Part shown: piece by piece, positions 1 through 5,532 of the stretch
Position numbering within the stretch: the first letter of the stretch is position 1
Layout of the letters: each line of letters begins with the position of its first letter
Assembly (NCBI GenBank): GCA_028290165.1
Contig: JAQGKJ010000387.1
Location: 1 to 6,624, forward strand
Reading direction: 5' to 3'
Length of the DNA stretch: 6,624 nucleotides
DNA from: Bradyrhizobium sp.
Lineage (GTDB): Bacteria; Pseudomonadota; Alphaproteobacteria; Rhizobiales; Xanthobacteraceae
Notes under the pieces: generated by a model
Told to the model about the DNA's origin: nothing
The model's database searches: none
The model's input: only the letters and a program-made list of their open reading frames with translations
Program-made: the position numbers and the translations under genes

Positions 1-415
1 CGTATCATGATCGTCGCGAAACGCGGGGCGGGATGCGGTGGACGCAGATGGTGCTGCTGACGAGAGCGCCTTCCTGCGGACGGAGAAGTCGTGTGGTCCT
101 GACGCCTCGACGCCGGCGTCAAGTCAGTGGAGGCAACTCCGCCGATGACGGTGACAAGAAAGCCCGATCACCGGGGAGAGCACGAAGGAAACCGTTAAAA
201 CCATTGCGTGCGGGGATGCCGGGTGATTTCGGTGGACCTGTGGTGACTACACTCGTGTGTTTTCTACTTTTGCACACGAGGCTGCGGGTGCATCGCGCGC
301 CCGGCATTCCCCACGCCCTCTGATTTTTGAGGGCGAAAGATTCATGCACAACTCGGGCACATCACGCCGCGGGAATGCGGGCGTGTGCTTTGGAAATCGG
401 CTGTTTAAAATTACT
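1..415. repeat. Structured dispersed repeat, Bradyrhizobium-type (boundaries approximate)
   Basis: No convincing coding sequence lies here; the short open frames are Arg/Pro-rich and lack ribosome binding sites. The sequence resembles, from memory, a non-coding block found in many copies in Bradyrhizobium genomes. Recognisable parts are the phrase around GTCGTGTGGTCCTGACGCC (90-108), the CCCGATCACCGGGGAGAGCA block near 163-182, and a structured 3' part. That part contains a long imperfect hairpin (206-223 with 300-316), an inner hairpin CTCGTGTG/CACACGAG (252-259 with 273-280), and GCCCTC/GAGGGC (315-320 with 329-334). A further pairing is CACGCC/GGCGTG (363-368 with 380-385). The hairpins are seen directly; the repeat identity is recalled rather than searched, and both edges are estimates. 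Confidence 0.6.
206..316. other. Long imperfect stem-loop inside the dispersed repeat
   Basis: Bases 206-223 pair with 300-316 over 17 base pairs, with one bulged C (211) and one G-T wobble (215 with 308). The enclosed segment holds a second perfect 8-bp stem (252-259 with 273-280, 13-nt loop). This nested architecture is what a folded RNA or a mobile structured repeat would show. I see no promoter or U-tract that would establish an independent transcript, so function is unknown. Confidence 0.55.
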
Positions 416-423
416 CTCAGTTG

Positions 424-560
424 TCATCGTCCGGCTTGACCGGACGATCCAGATTCCAGAGACGCCGATGATAAAACCGAGGGGCCGCGGCGTACTGGAT
501 ACCTCGCTGGAGCCTGTCATCGGGCTCGCCGAAGGCGAGCCCCGGTGACGGGGTGTGACG
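424..560. repeat. REP-like palindromic repeat
   Basis: Two perfect hairpins bracket this element. ATCGTCCGG/CCGGACGAT (426-434 with 440-448) has a 5-nt loop, and GGGCTCGCC/GGCGAGCCC (522-530 with 534-542) has a 3-nt loop. Between them, ATCCAG (447-452) and CTGGAT (495-500) form a further inverted pair. From memory, the phrases TCATCGTCCGGCTTGACCGG and CCGCGGCGTACTGGATACC are a common intergenic repeat of Bradyrhizobium and relatives. Neither hairpin is followed by a T-tract, so this is not a clear terminator. The 3' edge is uncertain. Confidence 0.65.
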
Positions 561-803
561 ACTTTTGGTGGGATCGCGGGCACGCCACATCCCACGTCGC
601 CGTTGGATGGAGCAAAAGCCGTCAGCCACTGTGCCAAAACGTGAGGCCGCGGCGTACGGGTCGCTGCGCTGTTCTCGCGGGGACGACTGGCATTGGTTTT
701 CTCGTCGGTGCGAGCCTCGGCCGTCTCGCCGCGCGAATAAAAAACCCATTGAAGTGAGCAATTTAGCGGGGGAAATCGGGGCGTCGAGAAATTGTATATT
801 TTT
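561..803. other. Unassigned intergenic stretch
   Basis: I see no supported gene here. Plus-strand open frames reach into the metallophosphoesterase gene, but their translations are Arg/Cys/Trp-rich, match no family I recognise, and lack a ribosome binding site. The final 60 bases become AT-richer (around 770-812), as expected just upstream of a promoter. Confidence 0.5.
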
Positions 804-832
804 GGGAATAAAGCTCGAGACGGCCGAGTCTC
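804..832 (+). promoter_or_regulatory. Predicted ECF-sigma promoter of the metallophosphoesterase-sigma operon
   Basis: The -35-like box GGGAATA (804-810), a 15-base spacer and the -10-like box GAGTCTC (826-832) lie about 50 bases before the operon start codon. A GGAA-type -35 and a GTC-type -10 are usual for ECF sigma factors. The same two heptamers with the same spacing occur on the minus strand at 5283-5255, ahead of the small exported-protein genes. The -10 box also forms a short dyad, GAGAC (817-821) with GTCTC (828-832). The boxes are seen; recognition by the sigma factor encoded in this operon is inferred from its position and the duplicate site. Confidence 0.7.
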
Positions 833-882
833 CTGAACAGCGGCGCCATTTGGAGCCGTTTGGCCCCACAGGGAGATGTGAC

Positions 883-1833
883 ATGGCTAAAAAGGGTTTC
901 GAGGATCGTGGAGACGGATTAGGTCGCCGGGAAGTGCTGGAATGCATGGTCTGGGCGGGCACCGGCGTGCTCTGGGCCGTCAGCGGCGGCGTTCCCCATT
1001 CGGTGGGACTGATCGGCGATGCGCTTGCCGCAGAACCCACTGCCGGCTTCACGTTTCTGCAGATGAGCGACAGCCATATCGGCTTCAACAAGCCGGCCAA
1101 CCCCGACGCGCTTGGCACGCTGCGCGAAGCCGTCGCGAAGGTGAAGGCGATGCCGATCAAGCCGTCCTTCATCATTCACACCGGCGACATCACCCATCTT
1201 TCCAAGCCTGCCGAATTCGATGATGCCGACAAGGTGTTCGGCGAGACTGGCGTCCAGATCCATTTCGTGCCCGGCGAGCACGACCTTATCGATGAAGAGC
1301 GCGGCAAGGCCTATCTCGAACGCTACGGCAAGGGTTCGAAGGGTGCCGGCTGGTACAGCTACGACGACCACGGCATCCACTTCATCGGTCTCGTCAACGT
1401 CGTCGATCTGAAGGGCGGCGGTTTGGGCAACCTCGGCGCCGAGCAGCTCGCCTGGCTCGAGGCCGACCTGAAGGACAAGTCGAACAGCACGCCGATTGTC
1501 GTGTTTGCGCACATACCGCTGCAGGTGATCTACAGGGAATGGGGCTGGGGTACCGAGGACGGCACGCAGGCGCTTACCCTGCTCAAGCGCTTCGGCTCGG
1601 TGACTGTTCTGAACGGACACATTCACCAGCTGGCCCAGAAGGTCGAGGGCAACATGACCTTCCACACCGCGTTGTCGACGGCTTTCCCGCAACCGGCTCC
1701 CGGTAGCGCACCTTCGCCAGGCCCGATGCTCGTCCCCGCCGACAAGCTTCGCACCCTGCTTGGGTTGTCCACCGTCACCGTGGTGCAAGGCAACAAGCCG
1801 CTCGCGATCGTCGACAAGACGCTGGTCGGTTGA
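883..1833 (+). CDS. Tat-exported calcineurin-like metallophosphoesterase
   Basis: A 316-residue protein of the calcineurin-like phosphoesterase fold, expected to hydrolyse a phosphomonoester or phosphodiester in the periplasm using two metal ions; the substrate is unknown. The start ATG follows a GGGAGA ribosome site (871-876); the frame is open further upstream, but that part is not protein-like. The N-terminus has a twin-arginine motif (GRREVL, residues 14-19), a hydrophobic stretch to about 38, and an ALA cleavage site near 47-50. Metal-site motifs in order are D63-x-H65, GD (101-102), GEHD (131-134) where most family members have GNHD, H210 (VVFAH), and GHIH (245-248). From memory GEHD also occurs in close Bradyrhizobium homologues. 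First gene of the operon, 11 nt before the cupredoxin gene. Family call is firm; activity with the Glu substitution is uncertain. Confidence 0.9.
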   Translation: MAKKGFEDRGDGLGRREVLECMVWAGTGVLWAVSGGVPHSVGLIGDALAAEPTAGFTFLQMSDSHIGFNKPANPDALGTLREAVAKVKAMPIKPSFIIHTGDITHLSKPAEFDDADKVFGETGVQIHFVPGEHDLIDEERGKAYLERYGKGSKGAGWYSYDDHGIHFIGLVNVVDLKGGGLGNLGAEQLAWLEADLKDKSNSTPIVVFAHIPLQVIYREWGWGTEDGTQALTLLKRFGSVTVLNGHIHQLAQKVEGNMTFHTALSTAFPQPAPGSAPSPGPMLVPADKLRTLLGLSTVTVVQGNKPLAIVDKTLVG

Positions 1834-1844
1834 TCGAGGACGTG

Positions 1845-2225
1845 ATGCATACCTTGATCAACCAACTCCGCGTTGCAGCGGCGCGGTTTGCTTCTACCCG
1901 CGGCCTGGTCGCTGCATTGCTTCTCGGCCCCGTCATCGGCGCGATGTTAGCGTTCGGTACGGTAGCGGCGCAGGATGCCACGAACGTGGTCACGATCGAC
2001 AATTTCACGTTCTCGCCGAAGGAAACAACGGTTGCGGTGGGGACCACAGTCAAGTGGGTCAATCACGACGACATTCCGCACACGGTGGTCGAGAAGAAGA
2101 CGACCTTCCGGTCGAAGGCGCTCGACACCGACGACTCCTACTCGTTTACGTTCGCCAGCGCCGGCTCATTCGATTATTTTTGCGGTCTGCATCCGCATAT
2201 GGTTGGAAAAATCATCGTGCAATGA
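1845..2225 (+). CDS. Exported type-1 copper cupredoxin (amicyanin/plastocyanin-like)
   Basis: A 126-residue small blue-copper-type protein, expected to carry electrons or bind copper in the periplasm. ATG 1845 is preferred over the upstream in-frame TTG (1830) and GTG (1842) because GAGGA (1836-1840) lies just before it. Residues 21-42 form a hydrophobic signal segment with probable cleavage near VAA-Q (40-43). The mature part is one cupredoxin domain: NFTFSP (53-58), the first ligand His79 in DIPHTV, then the C-terminal loop CGLHPHM. Cys113, His116 and Met119 have the C-x2-H-x2-M spacing of amicyanin, so all four type-1 copper ligands are present. It sits 11 nt after the phosphoesterase gene and 31 nt before the proposed sigma start, so it should share their transcript. 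The electron partner is unknown. Confidence 0.92.
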   Translation: MHTLINQLRVAAARFASTRGLVAALLLGPVIGAMLAFGTVAAQDATNVVTIDNFTFSPKETTVAVGTTVKWVNHDDIPHTVVEKKTTFRSKALDTDDSYSFTFASAGSFDYFCGLHPHMVGKIIVQ

Positions 2226-2256
2226 CCGCAAACCATTGAGCCTTATCGTGGCAAAC

Positions 2257-2925
2257 ATGACGACACCCTTCCCGGTACGCCGGCCGGATTTCCGGCGTAC
2301 CGAACCTACAGAAGTCGTGTTAAGAGAGCGATTGGAAGGCCCAAATCGCTTATCTGGCCAGCAGCAGGCGTCGGTCCCGATCGTGCAGAACAAGGATGAA
2401 CGCGCAGTGTTCGATGAAGTCTTTCTGCCGCATATGGCCGAAGCCTATCGTCTCGCGCAATGGCTCACCGGCAACGCATCCGACGCCGAAGACGTTGTGC
2501 AGGATGCCGCGTTGCGCGCGTTTCGCGGCATCAAGAATTTCGGTGCCGTCAATGCCCGCGCGTGGTCGCTGACGATTGTTCGCAACACCGCCTACAGCTG
2601 GTTGATGAAGAACAGGCCAAAGGGGGTGGTCTTCACGGACGATCTCAGCGCCACCGAGCAGCAGGAACTCGAACATGAGGGCCCGCAGGGAGCGAGGATA
2701 GAGACGCCCGAGGAGATCGCGCTTTTCAAGGCGGAGGCCGAAGACATCCAGAACGCCCTTGCGCAGCTGCCGGCGCACTTTCGCGAAGTGATCGTGCTGC
2801 GGGAAGTGAATCAGTTGAACTATCGCGATATCGCAGAGATCACCAATGTTCCAATCGGCACGGTGATGTCCCGTCTGTCGCGGGGAAGGCAGCTTCTGAT
2901 CGGGCTTTTAGGAGATCGAAAGTAA
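2257..2925 (+). CDS. ECF-type RNA polymerase sigma factor
   Basis: A 222-residue group IV (extracytoplasmic function) sigma factor. It directs RNA polymerase to a small promoter set, probably including 804-832 and 5283-5255. Region sigma2 spans about residues 51-117, with the core-binding and -10 part around DAEDVVQDAALRAFRGI. Region sigma4 spans about 161-214 and includes LPAHFREVIVLREVNQLNYR and the helix-turn-helix DIAEITNVPIGTVMSRLSRG. The first ~48 residues form an unusual basic extension. ATG 2257 has only a weak ribosome site, and in-frame GTG codons at 2317 and 2383 are alternative starts that would shorten or remove the extension. A perfect hairpin (2274-2301) lies inside the extension, which adds to the doubt. 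The stop codon is 2 nt before the anti-sigma start, the usual arrangement for a sigma/anti-sigma pair. Family call is certain; the start is not. Confidence 0.93.
   Translation: MTTPFPVRRPDFRRTEPTEVVLRERLEGPNRLSGQQQASVPIVQNKDERAVFDEVFLPHMAEAYRLAQWLTGNASDAEDVVQDAALRAFRGIKNFGAVNARAWSLTIVRNTAYSWLMKNRPKGVVFTDDLSATEQQELEHEGPQGARIETPEEIALFKAEAEDIQNALAQLPAHFREVIVLREVNQLNYRDIAEITNVPIGTVMSRLSRGRQLLIGLLGDRK
2274..2301 (+). promoter_or_regulatory. Perfect 10-bp hairpin near the start of the sigma gene
   Basis: GGTACGCCGG (2274-2283) and CCGGCGTACC (2292-2301) are exact reverse complements around an 8-base loop. The hairpin lies after the cupredoxin stop and within codons 6-15 of the sigma gene if ATG 2257 is used. 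There is no T-run, so a simple terminator is unlikely. It could lower translation or stabilise the upstream part of the transcript, or it could be 5' leader if translation starts further in. Role inferred only. Confidence 0.5.
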
Positions 2926-2927
2926 TT

Positions 2928-3719
2928 ATGATTGCATCGATAAGAGACAACGACGAACTGCGGATGAATGCCTATTGCGACGGCGAGCTCGATCCGGCTT
3001 CCGCGATCGAGTTCGAGCGGCGTTTGGCCGAGGATGAATCCCTGAAGGCCCGGTATGACCGGCTGCTGTCATTGCGCCGCGCCGTTCGTTCGTTGCCGCG
3101 GCCCGAGCTGCCTCCTGGTCTGCTGGCCCGCATCAATTCGAAACTGGATGCGGATCGTCAAGGCCAGACCGATCGTCCGGGCCAGCTGGTGCGGCTGCGT
3201 CAGCGCAGCTGGTCGTTTCAGGCGTTGGCTGCGGCGGCGGTATTTGGCGCGGTGATCTCGAGCTCGGTCATGATGACGATGGATCGCTACGGTCTGCGCG
3301 AGGACGTTGCCCGCCAGGTCGTTGCAGGTCATATCCGCGGTCAATTGGCTTCGCAGCCGTTCGACGTTGCGTCGTCCGACCGGCATACGGTCAAGCCATG
3401 GTTCACCTCGCGTCTGCCGGAATCGCCTCAGGTGCCCGACCTCGCGGCGCAGGGCTTCGTACTGGTGGGCGGCCGCGTCGATGTCGTTGGCCACGATCCG
3501 GTTGCGACCATCGTCTACAAGCATGCCGCGCACACGGTCAGCCTGACGACGCTGGCATCAGGTCAATCCGTCTCCGATCAGACGATTGCCGGATACAACG
3601 TCCGGAGCTGGAGCGACGCACAGTTCACCTACATCGCCGTTTCGGACCTGCCGAGCGCAGATCTTGCGAGTTTCGAGCGTGCATTTGCGGCGGGGTCGCC
3701 GGTCCCGGAAGTCAAATAG
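2928..3719 (+). CDS. Membrane-anchored anti-sigma factor
   Basis: A 263-residue protein expected to hold the preceding sigma factor inactive at the inner membrane until a signal releases it. The cytoplasmic N-terminus (about 1-95) begins with LRMNAYCDGELDPASAIEFE (11-30), the anti-sigma helix pattern in which a DGEL-type turn precedes a charged helix. One membrane segment spans about 97-118, and the remaining ~145 residues would be periplasmic and could sense the signal. It has only one cysteine (C17) and no H-x3-C-x2-C zinc motif, so it is not a ZAS-type redox sensor. A GGAG (2911-2914) inside the end of the sigma gene may serve as its ribosome site, though it is somewhat distant from the ATG. 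The two genes are 2 nt apart, implying coupled translation. The call rests on topology, position and the N-terminal pattern. Confidence 0.88.
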   Translation: MIASIRDNDELRMNAYCDGELDPASAIEFERRLAEDESLKARYDRLLSLRRAVRSLPRPELPPGLLARINSKLDADRQGQTDRPGQLVRLRQRSWSFQALAAAAVFGAVISSSVMMTMDRYGLREDVARQVVAGHIRGQLASQPFDVASSDRHTVKPWFTSRLPESPQVPDLAAQGFVLVGGRVDVVGHDPVATIVYKHAAHTVSLTTLASGQSVSDQTIAGYNVRSWSDAQFTYIAVSDLPSADLASFERAFAAGSPVPEVK

Positions 3720-3772
3720 ACGAGTGAAATCGTCCAGTGCTGCGCTGGGACGTCCTGGCCGGTAAGCCCGGA

Positions 3773-4483
3773 ATGGATTCGCGGGCAGATGCATCGCCAA
3801 TGCTGATCAAAAATCTTGAAAAACTGCGTAAGCGGACTTTGCGCGAGACGATCTATGAAGAGGTGGTGCGCCTGATCGTATCCGGCGAATTGCCGAGCGG
3901 CGGCTGGGTGGATGAAAAGCAGGTGATCCGCAGACTGCGGGTGAGCCGAACGCCATTTCGTGAGGCGATCGGGATCCTGGCCAAGGGAGGGCTGGTCGAG
4001 ATCAAGCCGTACCGGGGCTTCTATGTCCGCAGCTTTTCCCGCGACGAGACGGCGGATTTGTACGAGCTCTACAAACGGCTTCAATGTTTTGCGGTCGAGC
4101 TTGCGGTACCGCAAATGAGCGACCGCGACATCCGCCGGCTTGAAGATATGCTGGCCGAGGCAGTGTCGGCCTAGCAGCAGGGCGACTTGACCACCTATGC
4201 GATACGCGATCGGGAATTTTACCAGGCGATTGCCGAGCAATCCGGAAATTCGGCGCTGATCGAATCGCTGGCGCGGTTTGCGCTGCAAATCCAGCTGTGC
4301 GGCACCGTCCCCAACGCAAGCACCGAATTCGCCGAACGCGCCGCGCAGGGCTGCGACGACATCATTCAGGCGCTCAAGGCGCGGGACACGCCGCGCGCCG
4401 CGTGTCTCGTTCGCGGCCGCATCAGCCATACGCAGGAGGCGATACTCGCGCGCTTTCCCAGCGAGACGGCGTCGTCTCGATGA
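3773..4483 (+). pseudogene. GntR/FadR-family transcriptional regulator interrupted by an in-frame TAG
   Basis: Reading one frame from ATG 3773 to TGA 4481-4483 gives a full-length FadR-type regulator (236 codons) except for TAG at 4172-4174 (codon 134). Residues ~20-88 are a GntR winged helix; the recognition region RVSRTPFREAIGILAKGGLV and wing GFYV are clear. The rest resembles an FCD ligand-binding domain, split by the stop: EDMLAEAVSA before it, and DREFYQAIAEQSGN after it in the same frame. The FCD metal-binding histidines are partly missing: Tyr replaces His in D-x2-F-H, and only a late His (RISH) remains. One base change, for example CAG to TAG, explains the lesion, since CAG CAG follows directly. 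ATG 3800 is an alternative start; neither has a strong ribosome site. The truncated product could still bind DNA. A sequencing error or nonsense suppression cannot be excluded. Confidence 0.85.
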
Positions 4484-4669
4484 GCAAGGAAACACAGCGT
4501 TCGCTCGACAGGCTCGATTGGGACAGCCTCGCAGCGGACGCCCTCGAGCTTGCCCGCCTGATTCCCCGGGTCCGGAACGCAACGAGGCCCTCAAACTGGC
4601 AAGCCTGCTTCGCTGCACTGCCGACACAAGGGGATTGATTTTGCCAAACGCGGCAGGCCGCGGAACTAA
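4480..4669 (+). pseudogene. Small conserved protein gene broken by two single-base deletions
   Basis: ATG 4480 overlaps the regulator stop (ATGA). The first frame gives MSKETQRSLDRLDWDSLAAD, then ALELARLIP, then leaves the expected pattern. From memory, a family of ~60-residue Bradyrhizobium proteins continues PPGPERNEALKLA and ends GRPR-like. That continuation is present here in the next frame (PGPERNEALKLASLLRCTAD, then TRGLI), and the ending FAKRGRPRN-stop is present in the third frame. Adding one C to the CCCC run near 4563-4568 and one T to the TTTT run near 4638-4643 restores a 63-codon gene ending at TAA 4667-4669. As written, the frame stops at TGA 4636-4638 after 52 residues. Function of the family is unknown to me. 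Both lesions sit in homopolymers, so sequencing error is possible. Confidence 0.75.
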
Positions 4670-4702
4670 GCACCGTCGATGTCAAATACCGAAGCGTCAA
4701 TT

Positions 4703-4933
4703 TCAACGTGGGGCGCGCAGGTCGCTGCTGCCGTAGACCCACATTGGCTCGCCGCACTCGCTGGGGCCGTGGTCGGTCATGCAGGCGGCGCTCCAGGAGG
4801 GGGCAGCGACCTCGCGGCCTCCGCTTCCGTGCGCCTGGGCTATCGCGCCGCTCCTGGTTCGCGGCTGGGCCATTGTCGGCGTTGCGAATAACGACACGAG
4901 CAACAGCGCGGTCATCACGTGCATGATTTTCAT
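4703..4933 (-). CDS. Small exported protein with two cysteines (76 aa), function unknown
   Basis: The minus-strand ATG (4933-4931) follows an AAGGAA ribosome site (4946-4941) at 7-nt spacing, and this fixes the start although the frame is open upstream. Residues 1-22 are a clear Sec signal peptide: a MKIMHVM start, a TALLLVSLFATP core, and cleavage at TMA-Q. The mature protein is only ~54 residues. Its conserved-looking core is CMTDHGPSECGEPMWVYGS (residues 51-69), with Cys51 and Cys60 able to form a disulfide or hold a metal. I recall similar unnamed proteins in Bradyrhizobium but no function. It lies 43 nt downstream of the other small exported gene and is probably co-transcribed from the ECF-type promoter at 5283-5255. 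Confidence 0.78.
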   Translation of the reverse strand: MKIMHVMTALLLVSLFATPTMAQPRTRSGAIAQAHGSGGREVAAPSWSAACMTDHGPSECGEPMWVYGSSDLRAPR

Positions 4934-4976
4934 TGTCAGGTTCCTTGATTGTGGACTGCGTCCCGATGTGCGGCGG

Positions 4977-5207
4977 CTAGCAGCCGCGGCAAATGTTTCG
5001 GATTTTGCGGTCGACGTTGACGTCTTCTTGATCGAGGGTCTGCCAAGACGCGGAAGCAGATGTCGGAATATCCGCGACACGCGGTTGGCGGTGACCCACC
5101 GGCGCTGGCCAGGGCCGCGTGGCAGGTTCGAGGCCTGCGGCGAGGACTGGAGTGGCGATCGCCGCCGACAGAAGGGCTGCGAAGCCAACAAGCCTGGATG
5201 TGGTCAT
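4977..5207 (-). CDS. Small exported protein ending in a CxxC motif (76 aa), function unknown
   Basis: The minus-strand ATG (5207-5205) has a GGAG ribosome site (5218-5215) at 7-nt spacing. Residues 1-23 form a Sec signal peptide (VGFAALLSAAIATP core, cleavage at VLA-A). The mature part is short and proline-rich at first (EPATRPWPAPVGHRQPRVAD, 27-46). It then has the charged segment DQEDVNVDRKIRNICRGC, whose last four residues are Cys-Arg-Gly-Cys. A terminal CxxC in the periplasm could bind a metal or undergo thiol exchange; this is inference. From memory, unnamed Bradyrhizobium proteins share the VDRKI...ICRGC ending. It is the first gene after the ECF-type promoter at 5283-5255, 47 nt downstream of the -10 box. 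Confidence 0.78.
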   Translation of the reverse strand: MTTSRLVGFAALLSAAIATPVLAAGLEPATRPWPAPVGHRQPRVADIPTSASASWQTLDQEDVNVDRKIRNICRGC

Positions 5208-5254
5208 CGGGTAACTCCGTGTCGTCGTCGCTGCGCACAAGCGCATCCGATCAA

Positions 5255-5283
5255 GAGACTCCCGTTGGAGGCTCGATATTCCC
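5255..5283 (-). promoter_or_regulatory. Predicted ECF-sigma promoter of the small exported-protein genes
   Basis: Read on the minus strand, GGGAATA (5283-5277), 15 bases, then GAGTCTC (5261-5255). Both boxes and the spacing are identical to 804-832. The -10 box ends 47 nt before the ATG of the CxxC protein. An imperfect dyad, GAGCCTCC with GGAGTCTC, spans the spacer and -10. Fourteen identical bases at fixed spacing, each placed correctly ahead of an exported-protein gene, are very unlikely by chance. Control by the sigma factor at 2257-2925 is inferred. Confidence 0.7.
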
Positions 5284-5418
5284 CAGGAGGCGATCGCCAC
5301 CACCGATTCCGCAGAAGTCCATGCTCCACATGGGAAAATGATGCTTTTCCCCTCGGTCGCATCGCGCCATGGCGGGCGGCACGGTTGGAACCGCTGTCGC
5401 GGCCATCACAAAGCGCGG

Positions 5419-5446
5419 TTGCGTTATATGACGATAACCATATAAA
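5419..5446 (+). promoter_or_regulatory. Sigma70-like promoter with overlapping operator dyad, upstream of the SDR gene
   Basis: TTGCGT (5419-5424) and TATAAA (5441-5446) with a 16-base spacer make a plausible housekeeping promoter. A dyad TTATATG (5424-5430) / CATATAA (5439-5445) lies across the spacer and -10 box, where a repressor would block polymerase. This AT-rich patch stands out from its GC-rich surroundings. It would start an RNA about 80 nt before the SDR gene. The repressor is not identified; the broken GntR-type gene upstream is one possible former partner. Confidence 0.5.
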
Positions 5447-5532
5447 ATGCGTGGACTGCACCCCGAGTTTCGGGAGGCGCGTGCCGTGTCGAAGGGTGTT
5501 GCGAAAACCAGAACCGTGACGAGGCAACCTCT

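Noticed and set aside
835..860. Alternative EcfG-like promoter (GAAC-N18-CGTT) before the phosphoesterase
   Set aside because: The spacer is longer than the usual 16-17 and the first G is T (TGAAC). The GGGAATA/GAGTCTC pair is duplicated elsewhere and better supported.
565..882. Open extension upstream of the metallophosphoesterase ATG in the same frame
   Set aside because: It lacks a ribosome site, its composition is unlike a protein, and it runs across the predicted promoter. ATG 883 has a good ribosome site followed directly by a Tat signal.
417..1175. Minus-strand open frame (252 aa) crossing the REP-like repeat
   Set aside because: Its C-terminal part is simply the translation of the repeat, and the rest is antisense to the phosphoesterase.
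919..1788. Long minus-strand open frame (289 aa) opposite the phosphoesterase gene
   Set aside because: It is antisense to a gene with clear family motifs. It matches no family I recognise and is expected from high-GC codon bias.
3731..3752. Possible terminator hairpin after the anti-sigma gene (CGTCCAG with CTGGGACG)
   Set aside because: There are only seven pairs with a bulged G and no T-tract after it. Too weak to call.
3629..4627. Minus-strand open frame (332 aa) opposite the regulator
   Set aside because: It is antisense to a recognisable GntR/FCD sequence, is low in recognisable motifs, and has no convincing start.
4779..5519. Plus-strand open frame (246 aa) across the two small exported genes
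   Set aside because: The Arg/Cys-rich translation shows no domain. The opposite strand has two signal peptides, two good ribosome sites and a promoter.
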